DNA of 55,805 nt from Acrocarpospora phusangensis. Its GTDB lineage: Bacteria > Actinomycetota > Actinomycetes > Streptosporangiales > Streptosporangiaceae. The notes under the pieces were generated by a model. The model was not told where the DNA came from. It made no database searches and saw nothing but the letters and a program-made list of their open reading frames with translations. Within the stretch, counting starts at the first letter, position 1, and every line of letters begins with the position of its first letter. Made by a program: the position numbers and the translations under genes. The stretch lies in assembly GCF_016862995.1 (NCBI RefSeq), contig NZ_BOOA01000059.1:1-55805 (forward strand), in the 5' to 3' direction. Shown one piece after another: positions 1-8,382 of the stretch.

Positions 1-1857
1 GCGGGAGGGGTTGTGGCGGGTGTGGGGTCGGTGGTGGGGGCGGAAGTGGTTGTGGTGGATGCGCCGGTGGTGGTTTTTGCGGTGGGAGATGAGTGGGGGA
101 GGTTGTTGCCGAGTCAGAGGGTTCGGGTTGTGGGGCGGATGGGGGCGGCGGAGGCGGGGGAGTTGAAGGCGGGTGTGTTGGTGGTGCGGGGGCCGCCGGT
201 TGTGGTTGGCGGGCCTTCGGGTGTGCAGGATTTGGCGGGGGTTTTGCGGGCTGGGTTGCGGGAGGCGTGTGATGTGCTGCCGCAGGGGGCTCGGGGTTTG
301 CTGCCCGGGTTGGTGGTGGGGGATGTCTCGCGGCTGGATGCGCAGGTCAAAGACGACTTCGCTGCTGCTGGGCTCAGCCATTTGAATGCGGTTAGCGGGG
401 CCAACCTTGCCGTCGTCGCGGGTGCTGTCGTGTTGATGGGGCGGTTTGTGGGGTTGCCCCTGGCGGCCAGGGGTGTGCTGGCGGTGGTCGCGATGGGTGG
501 ATTCGCCGTGGTCGCGCGGCCGTCGCCGAGTGTGTTGCGCGCGCTGGTGATGGGGACGGTGGCCGCGATCGCGCTCGGGAGCGGCCGATCGCGCGACGGG
601 ATGGCGGCGTTGTCGGGGACGGTCCTGCTACTGATCCTGTTCAATCCCGGGCTGGCCAGGGAGTACGGGTTCGCGCTTTCTGTGGCGGCGACCGGAGGGA
701 TCCTGGTCCTCGCGCCGCGCTGGCGTGATCGTATGGCCGTTCGCATGCCGGTATGGGCGGCGGAGGCGATCGCCGTACCGGCCGCGGCTCAGGCGGCGGT
801 GACGCCGGTGCTGGTCCTGATGTCGGGTGAACTCGGGCTGGCCGCGATCCCCGCCAACCTGCTCGCGGGGCCGGCGGTGGCTCCCGCAACGATTCTCGGC
901 TTCCTCGCGGCGTTGATCGCGCCGGTCAGCATGGAACTCGCGCAACTCGTCGTACGTCCAGCGGGGTTCTGCGCCGGTTGGATCATCACGGTGGCCGAGT
1001 GGGCGGCCGGACTCCCCATGGCCACGGTTGCTTGGCCCGCCGGGGTCTTCGGGCTCGGCTTGCTGGCGGTATTGTCCGCGGCGGCCTGGATGGTGCTGCG
1101 TCGCCAGGGCGGGAGGCGACTCACGATCGCTCTAGCTGGCGGTTCGTTGATCGCCGTCTTGATCGTGGGTCCCGCGACCTCGACCTGGCCCGCTCGCGGC
1201 TGGCTGCTCGTGATGTGCGACGTGGGTCAGGGGGACGCCCTTGTGCTGTCGGCGGGGGAAGGCAAGGCAGTGGTCGTCGACGCAGGCCCGGAACCACGAC
1301 AGGTGGACCGATGCCTGCGCAGGCTGGGCGTGCACACAGTCCCGCTGCTCGTACTCACCCATCCACACGCCGATCACGTCGGCGGCCTGACAGGAGTCCT
1401 CCGAAACCGCCGGGTCGGCGCCGTCGTGGTCAGCCCAAGCCGCGTACCCCAACGAGAGAGCACCCGGGTCTCAGCCGAACTCCGCAGCAAGCGGATCCCC
1501 GAATGGGTTGTCCGCCCCGGCACCCGCTGGCAGTTCGGCTCCACCGAGATCACCGTCCTCGCCCCCAGCACCGAAACCCCCATCCAGGGCCAAGGCGAGG
1601 GCTCCATGACCAACAACGCCAGCATTGTCCTGGTGGTCCGATGGCCCGCCGGGTCCGCACTCCTCGCCGGAGACCTGGAAACCGAAGCCGAGACCGCCCT
1701 ACTCCGCCACGGCGTCCCCCGCGTCGACATCCTGAAGGTCCCCCACCACAAGTTGTCTATAACCCATCAAGAAAAGGATCTTTGGCTGGGTTCGCCATCG
1801 GCCTGGTCACGAGTCACAGGACGCCGGTTGGATCGAACTTCTCCGGGCGCACAATAG
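1..1857 (+). pseudogene. comEC: ComEC/Rec2 DNA-uptake channel, 5' part, interrupted by prophage
   Basis: ComEC is a polytopic inner-membrane protein that takes up single-stranded DNA in natural transformation. The frame is open from base 1, so the true start lies outside the window; an internal GTG is at 13. Numbered from that GTG, residues about 130-380 form the hydrophobic competence domain. From about residue 395 a metallo-beta-lactamase-like domain starts (CDVGQGDA), with HPHADHVGG at about 450 and a GD near 560. Native sequence ends at the attachment core at 1744-1748, inside the codons of K-V-P-H-H. The frame then runs 36 phage-encoded codons to a stop at 1857. Joining 1748 to 38240 restores V-P-H-H-G-S-S-R-Q-D in frame. 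In this lysogen the gene is split, so the protein should be non-functional. The role in this host is inferred from the family. Confidence 0.93.
1744..1748. other. attL core, 5-bp CACCA
   Basis: CACCA is the only sequence shared at both comEC/phage junctions. To its left lies comEC (ctgaaggtcccc), to its right phage (caagttgtctataac). A short core with flanking sequences that do not match is what large serine integrases leave; the crossover dinucleotide must lie within these five bases. The core covers the first His codon and two bases of the second His codon of the comEC V-P-H-H-G motif. Confidence 0.88.
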
Positions 1858-2030
1858 CTGGTCACCCAAAGCTGAGGCAGGGCGAAACGCTTTGACCTGG
1901 CAGTTCTCGGTCACGTGGTGGACATCTCGCTGGCCACGTGAGCGACAAAGATCCGAAGTGTCACGAGCCTGCTAGGCGTGGCGTAGACTCTCTGCATCTC
2001 CTTTGAGACACACGATGTCGCGCCAACGAA

Positions 2031-2096
2031 GATCATTTAATTCTGAGATCATTTAAGACTTCAGTGCAGATTCATTCTGAGAACTAGATCATTAAT
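2031..2096. repeat. AT-rich direct repeats in the attL-proximal noncoding region (1858-2201)
   Basis: The 344 bases between the comEC stop and the first phage gene contain no convincing gene. Inside them, GATCATTTAA occurs at 2031-2040 and 2047-2056, and the related GATCATTAAT at 2087-2096; a fourth partial match (GATCTTTTAG) is near 2118. The patch is strongly AT-rich for this genome. It could hold operators or a promoter for the plus-strand gene that follows, but no function can be assigned from sequence alone. Confidence 0.45.
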
Positions 2097-2201
2097 CGAA
2101 GTCTCTCCAGGTATCTGATCTTTTAGCGCAGTTCCTCTGCTCCCGTCTTCCCGGAGCACCTGTCGTGTCCTTCTGCCGGAGACCTGAATGATCTCGATCT
2201 T

Positions 2202-2468
2202 GTGGCTGCGTGTGCTCACTGCGGCCAGGTCCTGTTGAACGTCCGGTGGGCAGTGCCCACTGTCGCGGTTCTCGGAAGTGCGGTCAACCTAGCCGTCCCG
2301 AAGGCATATCCGCTCGTGTGGGCGTCCGCCATCTCAACGGCTGTACTTGTGGTCATGGTCTGCATGACCTGGATCGTGATGATCTTTGGTAAGCCGCGCC
2401 ACAGCAGTCGTGCTAAGTGGATGCTTCAGTGGCTCCGGGGGAGCGATAAGCCGCCGAAGAACGGCTAG
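2202..2468 (+). CDS. Small two-helix membrane protein, unknown function
   Basis: An 88-residue product from a GTG start. I do not recognise a family. A short N-terminal part with a C-x-x-C pair (CAHC) precedes two hydrophobic segments, about residues 14-34 and 38-62 (the second rich in V, M and I), then a basic cytoplasmic-looking tail (KPRHSSRAK). No strong Shine-Dalgarno sequence is visible before the GTG, so the start is tentative; the frame has no ATG upstream. It is the first gene inside attL and is oriented away from it, a typical place for genes expressed in the lysogen. A role in superinfection exclusion is only a guess. Confidence 0.5.
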   Translation: MAACAHCGQVLLNVRWAVPTVAVLGSAVNLAVPKAYPLVWASAISTAVLVVMVCMTWIVMIFGKPRHSSRAKWMLQWLRGSDKPPKNG

Positions 2469-2762
2469 AAACTCGTGGCGACGCAGGCGGGTTTCCTTCG
2501 ACGTGAGCGATCAAATTCTCCGGCCAGAGGTCTGCGTGGGGCCGGATCTCGTTCTGTGGATAGCTGGCTAGTTGAGCGATCGGTCACGTTGTGTGATCAA
2601 GTCGCGTCATGCTGATCGCACAAAAGCGGAAAGCCTACCTAAATAGCTATTTTCGGGACAATCCAGACATTGTTAGTGGTATTCGGCATGGCTCTCCTAT
2701 CGTGGAACTTGGATCAAGGGGCATGCGTTGGCCTATGCGTATTCGCGGTTGAAGGCGGGCAT

Positions 2763-3263
2763 ATGACCGACCAGGCGATCAACTATTGGGATGCGTGGGC
2801 CGCGTGGGGTGAGGGCATCGACATAAAGCACCGTGTGCTATGGGGACTTCAAATCCTGTGGTGGGCGAGGGTCGCTAAGGCAGTTGCGTTTATCTCGTTG
2901 CTACTTGTTGTTTTCGATTTGGTCGGCGACTTTATGTTGAAGAGGGCACTCAAACGCACTTGCGGAAACGGGGTAGTATGCATTAAGCGCATTCAGTTTA
3001 AAAGCGCCAAAATAGGTGCCCGAGTGGCCGATGTCCCCATTTTTAGTGGTGGTGTGTCGAGTCCGCGTCGGATGAGGACCAATACTGACTTGGTTTTTAT
3101 AACCATCGGGCTATTGGTGTGCCTGGGCCACTTCTGGGTTCTGCAAAGGGTTTTGGGACCGTTGAACTATCTGATGCAGGTGGAGGGATTTCGAAAGGTT
3201 ATTCGGGTATTGACCCTAATTTTCGGCATCCTGGCATTTCATTTCGACATGCTCGCCTCATGA
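2763..3263 (+). CDS. Membrane protein with four predicted helices, unknown function
   Basis: A 166-residue product if started at the ATG at 2763, which has GAAGG nine bases upstream; an in-frame TTG at 2670 and an ATG at 2688 would extend it by about 25-31 residues. The N-terminus is rich in Trp and Asp (YWDAWAAWGEG). Hydrophobic stretches lie near residues 30-62 (rich in V, A, L), 113-131 and 142-163. The middle is basic and contains C-x8-C-like spacing (TCGNGVVCIK). No family is recognised. GC content is distinctly low for the region, which suggests a recently acquired cargo gene. It stands alone on the plus strand, facing the convergent minus-strand nuclease cassette. Confidence 0.55.
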   Translation: MTDQAINYWDAWAAWGEGIDIKHRVLWGLQILWWARVAKAVAFISLLLVVFDLVGDFMLKRALKRTCGNGVVCIKRIQFKSAKIGARVADVPIFSGGVSSPRRMRTNTDLVFITIGLLVCLGHFWVLQRVLGPLNYLMQVEGFRKVIRVLTLIFGILAFHFDMLAS

Positions 3264-3325
3264 AATGGACAGGTTAGCCCGATCCCACCCCGCAGGCGCG
3301 GTCCATAATTGGAGTTCAGGCAATC

Positions 3326-4285
3326 TTATCTATTCGCGGAGCTACGTCGGGAGAGCCCGTATCGAGAGGCATGCCGGTACATCGCCTGATCGATCGCCTT
3401 CTCCCGGACACGACTTCGCTGGACCAGATCAGTGGAGTCGTGTCCGTAGTATCGAGCGCACGTCTCGGCGACTGCTCGACACGCGTCTACCGTCAGCAGG
3501 CACGTCGCGCCGTACCCCTGAAGATCCGGGAATAGCGCCAGACCGCGCGGGTCCTCAAACGAGAGCGCATCGTCCAACATCCATTGCGAACTGTGGACGA
3601 TCCCGGACGTCATGCGGTACCAGGCCGGACGGTCGGGGAACTGACGCTCCATCAGAGAAGTGAGCTCAATCGAGCACGACTCCTTGAAGCCGTTGAGCGA
3701 GAGGTGGCTTGGACGACCTGTCTTGGAATGGATGTTGTATAACATCTGGATCCGAGCGCGGGTCAGGCGTTCCAGGAGCCGCCCGTCCGCTTTTTCTGCG
3801 TCTTCGAGAACTCCGGGCATCAACGGGTAGTCAGCAGGGAGGCTCCGGCAGGCCGTGAGATTCGCGTCGCTGTTCTGGAGCAGAAGTACGGAGCCGCGCA
3901 CTAGGCGCCCCTCGAAGCCCATGGAGGGGTCCATCATCCAACAGAAGCGAGCGGATGCTTCACACAGAACCCGGTTCAAGGTCATGTGCGCGTACAGCGA
4001 GGGAATCTCGGCCTGGACCAACGAGGTAAGCGCCGTCAGATGGTCAAGGATGTTCCCCATGAGCAGTCGGCTGTACTGGTAGACGTTTTGCCATAGCCGG
4101 AGCCGATGAACGCGGACACTGTGGTGGGACTTCCGGATCTCGTCGAGCTCGGTGAGCCTCGGGCATCCGGGCCGGGGGTCGTGGGTGAACTGCTCTAAGA
4201 GCTTGGGCAGTATCTCGTTTTCCTGCACCAGGACGCGCTCGGCTACGACGACGATCTCGGGCATCGTGGCCGTCGTGTGTTTCAT
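3326..4285 (-). CDS. All-helical protein with R-X6-H motif, possibly HEPN/DUF5677-like
   Basis: A 319-residue, mostly alpha-helical product from an ATG at 4285; an in-frame TTG lies two codons upstream. It is the last gene of a three-gene minus-strand cassette, 27 bases after the AlbA_2 gene. The central part (ASARFCWMMDP, then RLVRG) resembles actinobacterial helical proteins in which an aromatic-x-x-x-D-P segment precedes an R-x-x-R-G helix. A later helix reads WYRMTSGIVHSS; R224 and H231 form R-X6-H, compatible with the R-X4-6-H motif of HEPN ribonucleases and with the S-x-x-V-H motif of DUF5677-like proteins. I cannot verify the fold. A defence or RNA-cleaving role is inference from the motif and the neighbours. 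Confidence 0.6.
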   Translation of the reverse strand: MKHTTATMPEIVVVAERVLVQENEILPKLLEQFTHDPRPGCPRLTELDEIRKSHHSVRVHRLRLWQNVYQYSRLLMGNILDHLTALTSLVQAEIPSLYAHMTLNRVLCEASARFCWMMDPSMGFEGRLVRGSVLLLQNSDANLTACRSLPADYPLMPGVLEDAEKADGRLLERLTRARIQMLYNIHSKTGRPSHLSLNGFKESCSIELTSLMERQFPDRPAWYRMTSGIVHSSQWMLDDALSFEDPRGLALFPDLQGYGATCLLTVDACRAVAETCARYYGHDSTDLVQRSRVREKAIDQAMYRHASRYGLSRRSSANR

Positions 4286-4312
4286 GATCAAAGGGTAGCG
4301 TTTCGGGCGGCG

Positions 4313-5314
4313 TCAGTCGCTCTGGTTTTCTGCACCCAAGGGTAATGCCGCAGCTGTCGACCACTTAGCAAGGGTTTGCGCGTCTGAACCGGCAGTGTTT
4401 GCTAGGGTCATGATGGATCCAACAGCAACAGACCGATCGGATCCCGTTGGGCGCATTACAACATCGACAGCCAGCTCCTCAGAGTAGATGGTCGAGTCGA
4501 TTAGCGGGCTTCGCCCGATAATCGAAAAGAAATCTGGACCTTCGAGAATGACCTGCTTGTCTCCGGCGTGAACCATGCTGAGCGTGATTTTCTTGGCATT
4601 AAATGATCGGCCAAACTGGTGTCTCGTCAGAAAAGCTGTCGTCAGATTGATCGCTTCTGCATCCTCCCTGATTTTTGCCGTTCCATAGCATTGATGCTCA
4701 GGGAGTACGACAGTATGGCCGACCGGAAGTACCGCGTAGACATTCAGCTTGATTTCGAGAATTGACGCCTGTCCGTCCCTGGATGCCTTGAGTTCCCCCG
4801 ATCCTGAGATGAGTTCAAGGGTTGGAAGTAACTCGGATGGTAGAAGGAGCTTCACCAGATCCGCTCTCGTCGCGCTCCGAACGGACGTGCCATCACGCCA
4901 AGGAACTTCGCGCTCGATCGAGCCCGCTCCTGGCTTGCCGTACATCGGGTTGCGCACGACGAAGGGGGCCAGGTTGGCATCGAAGGCTAGGGCAACGACT
5001 TCCGATCCATTGATGTCGATTGCCAGGTCATGTACTGCGGGCGCCTGACCGTCGAACAGCGTCTTCACCTTCGGCCACCAGGAGGTCATGTCCTGGGCCG
5101 TCACACCCTGGACACCAGTCTTCTCGTCCACTCCGATTATCCAGAGCACGGTCTCGCCAGCGCGGCTGTTGCAGTGGCCGGCTATCCGTCGGGCTGCCTT
5201 GTCCGGCTCAGGCCAGTCGGCCTTCAGTTCAACGCGGCTGTCCTCGACGCTCTTGCCCTCCAGGACACGATCGGCAACTCGCCTGGCCCAGGCTTCAAGC
5301 TCAATAGCGCGCAT
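4313..5314 (-). CDS. AlbA_2 (Schlafen-like) domain protein
   Basis: A 333-residue product from an ATG. Residues about 22-75 match the AlbA_2/divergent AAA-4 pattern: a V-E-L-K segment (29-31), a helix with ARRIAGHCNS in place of the usual A-F-A-N, a glycine-containing turn, then VLWIIGVDEKTG. Residues 115-160 hold the usual second part (EVPWRDGTSVRSATRADLV). The C-terminal half (about 175-333) is not recognised. AlbA_2 domains occur in Schlafen-type RNA-cleaving proteins and in several prokaryotic anti-phage systems. The gene starts 5 bases after the stop of the nuclease gene upstream, so the two are co-transcribed and probably translationally linked. A defence role is inference; the domain call is fairly secure. 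Confidence 0.75.
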   Translation of the reverse strand: MRAIELEAWARRVADRVLEGKSVEDSRVELKADWPEPDKAARRIAGHCNSRAGETVLWIIGVDEKTGVQGVTAQDMTSWWPKVKTLFDGQAPAVHDLAIDINGSEVVALAFDANLAPFVVRNPMYGKPGAGSIEREVPWRDGTSVRSATRADLVKLLLPSELLPTLELISGSGELKASRDGQASILEIKLNVYAVLPVGHTVVLPEHQCYGTAKIREDAEAINLTTAFLTRHQFGRSFNAKKITLSMVHAGDKQVILEGPDFFSIIGRSPLIDSTIYSEELAVDVVMRPTGSDRSVAVGSIMTLANTAGSDAQTLAKWSTAAALPLGAENQSD

Positions 5315-5319
5315 TCGCC

Positions 5320-6105
5320 CTACTTTTTCAGACGATTAAGGAAGCTCCGGATCAGCCGATCCAGGTCACTGTCAGAATGTGTGTCTTCTACGAGAATTCG
5401 ATCAATGTGAATGAATCCACTGTTCTTCCATTCCCGATCTCGGGTCATGTCCGCTGCGAGGCGTCCTCGGTGATGAGGTCCGTCTACCTCAATCAGGCCA
5501 GCGCGACCTTCGCGTACGACGAGGAAGTCGGGTATCCACACTCGACCTATGCCAACTCGGCCCATTGGCAGGGGAAAGATCGATATAGTTGTATGGTTGC
5601 CATCGGTGAGCTCCTTTTGGGCTCGCTTCAGTGCGTCGTATACCCGAATCTCCTCCATGGACTCGAATGTCAAGTCCTCGCGCCTGAGCCTCGGATCGGG
5701 ATTTGAAATTCGGGCCGCATGGTTCGTAGCAGAATCCCCCGACAGCCGGGAATAGAGAACGTCTCGCCACGATTTATCAACCTGAGGTAGGGCGGCTCCA
5801 ACAATTACGCTCTGGATGTTGGCGCCATGCCTTCTGCTGATCAACCTGAATGCATGTTCAATATCGCGAATCAGATATTCGTCATCGAACTTCCCATACA
5901 CCCAGCCAGGGACGTTCAGGGTCGCTACATAGCTTCGCGTGCCGAATTCTATCTCTTCTGTGATCTCGACATCATCGACTTCGAGAAGCAGGGAAGCCGT
6001 CTCTACCTGACCTTGCTCATTCAGATAGAAGGCGCTTTGGGCGAGTATGAGCTGGCCGAGCGGCAACTCGTCATCTGGTTCATGGTCGGGGGGATCAAGG
6101 GCCAC
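5320..6105 (-). CDS. PD-(D/E)XK-like nuclease, DUF559-type C-terminus
   Basis: A 261-residue product and the first gene of the three-gene minus-strand cassette. The C-terminal region has WIPDF (D193), then LIEVDGPHH (E206, D208, H211) and a later helix D-x-x-R-D-x-x-W. This P-D...E-V-D-G-x-x-H pattern is that of DUF559/Vsr-like restriction-fold nucleases, where E-x-D replaces E-x-K. The N-terminal 130 residues are not recognised and could bind a substrate or partner. The start is a GTG at 6105 with no clear Shine-Dalgarno sequence, so translation may be leaderless. The upstream 300 bases are a divergent promoter region shared with the plus-strand XRE module. I infer that this is the effector nuclease of the cassette. 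Confidence 0.75.
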   Translation of the reverse strand: MALDPPDHEPDDELPLGQLILAQSAFYLNEQGQVETASLLLEVDDVEITEEIEFGTRSYVATLNVPGWVYGKFDDEYLIRDIEHAFRLISRRHGANIQSVIVGAALPQVDKSWRDVLYSRLSGDSATNHAARISNPDPRLRREDLTFESMEEIRVYDALKRAQKELTDGNHTTISIFPLPMGRVGIGRVWIPDFLVVREGRAGLIEVDGPHHRGRLAADMTRDREWKNSGFIHIDRILVEDTHSDSDLDRLIRSFLNRLKK

Positions 6106-6369
6106 GGTCCAACTCTAGACGGCATCACTGACAACTCCAGTGCTTGTCTCGACCGCGTAGAGCGATTGTCCTTTTTCTGGCTATCTGCGCTGTTATCAGT
6201 CCATAGTTCGCATTATGGCGTCCGGCCGAATGCCATGGTGATCCCTTGCATGATCGGATGTAGCGCGAACGCTGCAACCCCGCCGACCCGACCGACGTGC
6301 CGTGGTTGCCCCGCCTCGGTGGAGACGGGCATAGCTCTTGACTGGCGCGGGTCTGGCGTTCAGCCTCGA

Positions 6370-6379
6370 TGTACAAGTT
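6370..6379. promoter_or_regulatory. Candidate XRE operator TGTACAAGTT in divergent promoter region
   Basis: The 6106-6408 gap separates the minus-strand nuclease cassette from the plus-strand module and holds no gene. TGTACAAGTT at 6370-6379 lies 30 bases before the ATG at 6409. Its exact reverse complement AACTTGTACA is at 8022-8031, in the other gap that follows the XRE regulator gene. Both copies are followed within a few bases by CATAC. Two exact 10-base copies, both in promoter gaps flanking a regulator, suggest binding sites for that regulator; not demonstrated. Confidence 0.45.
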
Positions 6380-6408
6380 CATACACACTTTCAGGACAGA
6401 GGTGTCCC

Positions 6409-6648
6409 ATGGCGTTACGGTTCTACGGCAAGGGTGGCAGTCAGACCGACAGCTGCCCCTCGGTACACCTGGACGACTCTGACGGCAGCCTCGTGATCGT
6501 GGGCTACCCGGAGGAGGACTCTGCGGTGCTCGATCAGATCCGAGAGGTCAGCCACATCGAACCTCACGAGCGAGCGTTCCGGGTGCCGAAGGAACTGAAG
6601 AAGGCGCTGTGGGAGGCATGCGGTGGCAATGATCCTCACTTTGACTGA
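6409..6648 (+). CDS. Small conserved actinobacterial protein (CPSV-type), partner of DUF6879
   Basis: A 79-residue product from the ATG at 6409; a longer upstream frame exists but is antisense to the nuclease gene. The pattern A-L-R-F-Y-G-K, then a C-P-S-V-H-L-D segment, then S-L-V-I-V-G-Y and a C-terminal helix (VPKELKKALWEAC) matches a small actinobacterial family that I remember next to DUF6879 genes. Its biochemical role is unknown. The 3' end overlaps the DUF6879-like gene by 26 bases. The neighbours (DUF6879, XRE/DUF5753) make a regulatory module likely. Confidence 0.7.
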   Translation: MALRFYGKGGSQTDSCPSVHLDDSDGSLVIVGYPEEDSAVLDQIREVSHIEPHERAFRVPKELKKALWEACGGNDPHFD

Positions 6649-7150
6649 GCTGTTCGCGAAGGCGCATAGCTCGGTGACGCACTTGGAGTTGCGCGACACC
6701 TACGGTTCCGGTGGCCCCGGCTATCGGGCGTGGCGTGAGGGTGCCTCGCTGGAGGACGCTGCCCGGATTGACGAGCCCTTCGTGGCTCCTTGGGTCGCGT
6801 TGGTGCGGTCAACCACGGAGCGCGGGATTACGTTCCGCCGTGCTCGCGTAATTTCCGAACCAGTCACCGGCTACATCCGTTTCGAGCACGCCGCAACGGG
6901 CTACTCCAACTTGGCTGGTGGCGAGCAAGTTCGCTGGCTTCCTCGCCCACAGGCGAAGGACATCCCCATGCCGGCATGCGACTTCTGGCAGATCGACGAC
7001 GGGCTGATCTGCTGGGTGTTCCAAGATGGCGATGGCGGACCTAATGGCTACGAGCTGAGCGAGTACCCGGCCCAGGTCAAGCTGTGCTCCGCGGCCTTCG
7101 AGGCCGTCTGGGAACGGGCGCTCGACCACTCGGAGTATGAACCCGCCTAA
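6623..7150 (+). CDS. DUF6879 family protein
   Basis: A 175-residue product. The start is the GTG at 6623, placed six bases after GGGAGG at 6611-6616; the in-frame ATG at 6629 is too far from it. The N-terminal helix (TLTELFAKAHSSVTHLELRDTY) followed by a W-R-E-G segment, and later RRARVISEPVTGYIRFEH and the C-terminal W-x-x-A-x-x-H-x-E-Y, are characteristic of DUF6879. These proteins usually sit next to XRE regulators in actinobacteria. The role is not established; they may act as a ligand or antagonist of the regulator, in the way DUF397 proteins pair with Scr1-type XRE proteins. Here the XRE gene starts 16 bases downstream. Confidence 0.8.
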   Translation: MAMILTLTELFAKAHSSVTHLELRDTYGSGGPGYRAWREGASLEDAARIDEPFVAPWVALVRSTTERGITFRRARVISEPVTGYIRFEHAATGYSNLAGGEQVRWLPRPQAKDIPMPACDFWQIDDGLICWVFQDGDGGPNGYELSEYPAQVKLCSAAFEAVWERALDHSEYEPA

Positions 7151-7165
7151 CGATCCTCCACGCAC

Positions 7166-8011
7166 GTGTCCAACTCACAGTCCAGCAGCGTTCAGGAAGC
7201 GCGCCGAGCCATTGCTGCCCGGCTACGCGAGATCCTCCGCGACGCCGGCCTGACCTCTCGGGCATTAGCTCGGGAGGCGGGATGGGAGGAGTCCAAGTGC
7301 TCGCGCCTCCTCAGCGGTCGAACTCCTCCATCGGATGAGGACATCCGTGCCTGGTGCCGAATTTGCGGCGCCGAGAACGAGATCCCCAACCTGATCGCGG
7401 CCAGCCGCAACGCAGAGAGCGCCTACCTGGAGTGGCGTCGAGTCAGCCGCAGCCAGAAGCACATGCAGGATCTGGCCCTGAAGCTGTTCTCTGAACCCCA
7501 GTACCGCTTCTACAGTTCCAACCTTGTTCCCTGGCCCTTGCAGGTTCCCTCGTACATGCGCGCCATCATGCTTCGCTTCAACGACTTCCACCAGTCCGCA
7601 GCCAGCGATGTCGAGGAAGCCGTACAAGTACGAGTCGCCCGACGACGCTTTCTGAAAGACGGATCACGCAGCTGCGCTCTGATCATTGAAGAGTCGGTAC
7701 TGCGTAACCGACTCTTCGACGACGATACGAGCCTTGACCAGCTTCGATACCTGCTGGTCGGCATGCGTCAGCCGAACGTCTCGCTCGGCATCATCCCTTC
7801 GGAGGCCCGTCGCATACAGAGGTTGACCGAGACGTTCCACATATACGGCGAGAACACCGTGTCCATCGAGCTGACCTCGGCCATCATCACGATCACCCAG
7901 CCGTGGGAGATCGCGCTCTACGTTAGATGCTTCAACAGACTGGCCGGAAGTGCCGTCTACGGGGTGGCAGCAGAGGAGATCATCCACGCTGCCATCGAGG
8001 CATTGGAGTAA
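7166..8011 (+). CDS. XRE-family regulator with DUF5753 (Scr1-like) domain
   Basis: A 281-residue product from a GTG. Residues 10-70 form a helix-turn-helix (ALAREAGWEESKCSRLLSGR is the recognition region). Residues about 85-275 match DUF5753: the FSEPQYRFYSSNLVPWPLQ opening, then VQVRVARRRFL, then IIEESVLRNRL, LRYLLVGMRQPNVSLGIIP and a C-terminal strand-helix part. This family is common in streptomycetes and relatives and typically pairs with DUF397 or DUF6879 partners; some pairs behave like toxin-antitoxin systems. It follows the DUF6879-like gene directly. It is the best candidate in the element for a lysogeny or cargo regulator, but no classical phage repressor pattern is visible. Confidence 0.85.
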   Translation: MSNSQSSSVQEARRAIAARLREILRDAGLTSRALAREAGWEESKCSRLLSGRTPPSDEDIRAWCRICGAENEIPNLIAASRNAESAYLEWRRVSRSQKHMQDLALKLFSEPQYRFYSSNLVPWPLQVPSYMRAIMLRFNDFHQSAASDVEEAVQVRVARRRFLKDGSRSCALIIEESVLRNRLFDDDTSLDQLRYLLVGMRQPNVSLGIIPSEARRIQRLTETFHIYGENTVSIELTSAIITITQPWEIALYVRCFNRLAGSAVYGVAAEEIIHAAIEALE

Positions 8012-8021
8012 CTCGCGCACA

Positions 8022-8031
8022 AACTTGTACA
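8022..8031. promoter_or_regulatory. Candidate XRE operator AACTTGTACA
   Basis: Exact reverse complement of the site at 6370-6379. It lies 11 bases after the XRE gene stop and 43 bases before the next ATG (8074), with CATAC adjoining. The placement before two transcription units that flank the regulator supports autoregulatory binding. Inference only. Confidence 0.42.
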
Positions 8032-8073
8032 TACTCGTTGAGCCGTCGAATTGGACACTTCTACGGTCGATTC

Positions 8074-8382
8074 ATGGCTCCGAACGAACCCTCCGCCCCA
8101 GTTATAGACGCTGATCTGTTAGGGCATCGGCGCCCGCTGCCTACGGATGTCGAGACTCCACCGCTGATTGAAGAACTACGCGACAGGTACCCCGGCTGGC
8201 GGTTCTGGCGTGGTCTGGGCTCCAGTGAAAACCGGCCATGGAACGCAACCCGACGCCATCAGATCGATTGGCGGGAGCGGCCTGAAGGCTACGCCGCAAC
8301 ACTGAGTGGCAGCCCCGAGCAGTTGCGGGATCAGCTTGAGCAGCAGCCTGGAGTTGACGAGACCCGCACGGAACTGCTTTGA
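8074..8382 (+). CDS. Hypothetical protein in XRE module
   Basis: A 102-residue product from an ATG. No catalytic motif is evident. The sequence has a Pro-rich N-terminus (PPLIEELRDRYPGWRFWRGL), a W-R-E-R-P segment and a Gln-rich acidic end. The Y-P-G-W-x-F-W-R core recalls short actinobacterial proteins found beside XRE/DUF5753 genes, which I recognise only as a pattern. The stop overlaps the next gene's TTG start (TTGA, 8379-8382), so translation of the two is coupled. The candidate XRE operator lies 43 bases upstream of the start. Confidence 0.6.
   Translation: MAPNEPSAPVIDADLLGHRRPLPTDVETPPLIEELRDRYPGWRFWRGLGSSENRPWNATRRHQIDWRERPEGYAATLSGSPEQLRDQLEQQPGVDETRTELL

Noticed and set aside
5827-6648. 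273-codon plus-strand frame
   Set aside because: Its first 190 codons are antisense to the nuclease gene or lie in the promoter gap; only the part from the ATG at 6409 matches a known family.
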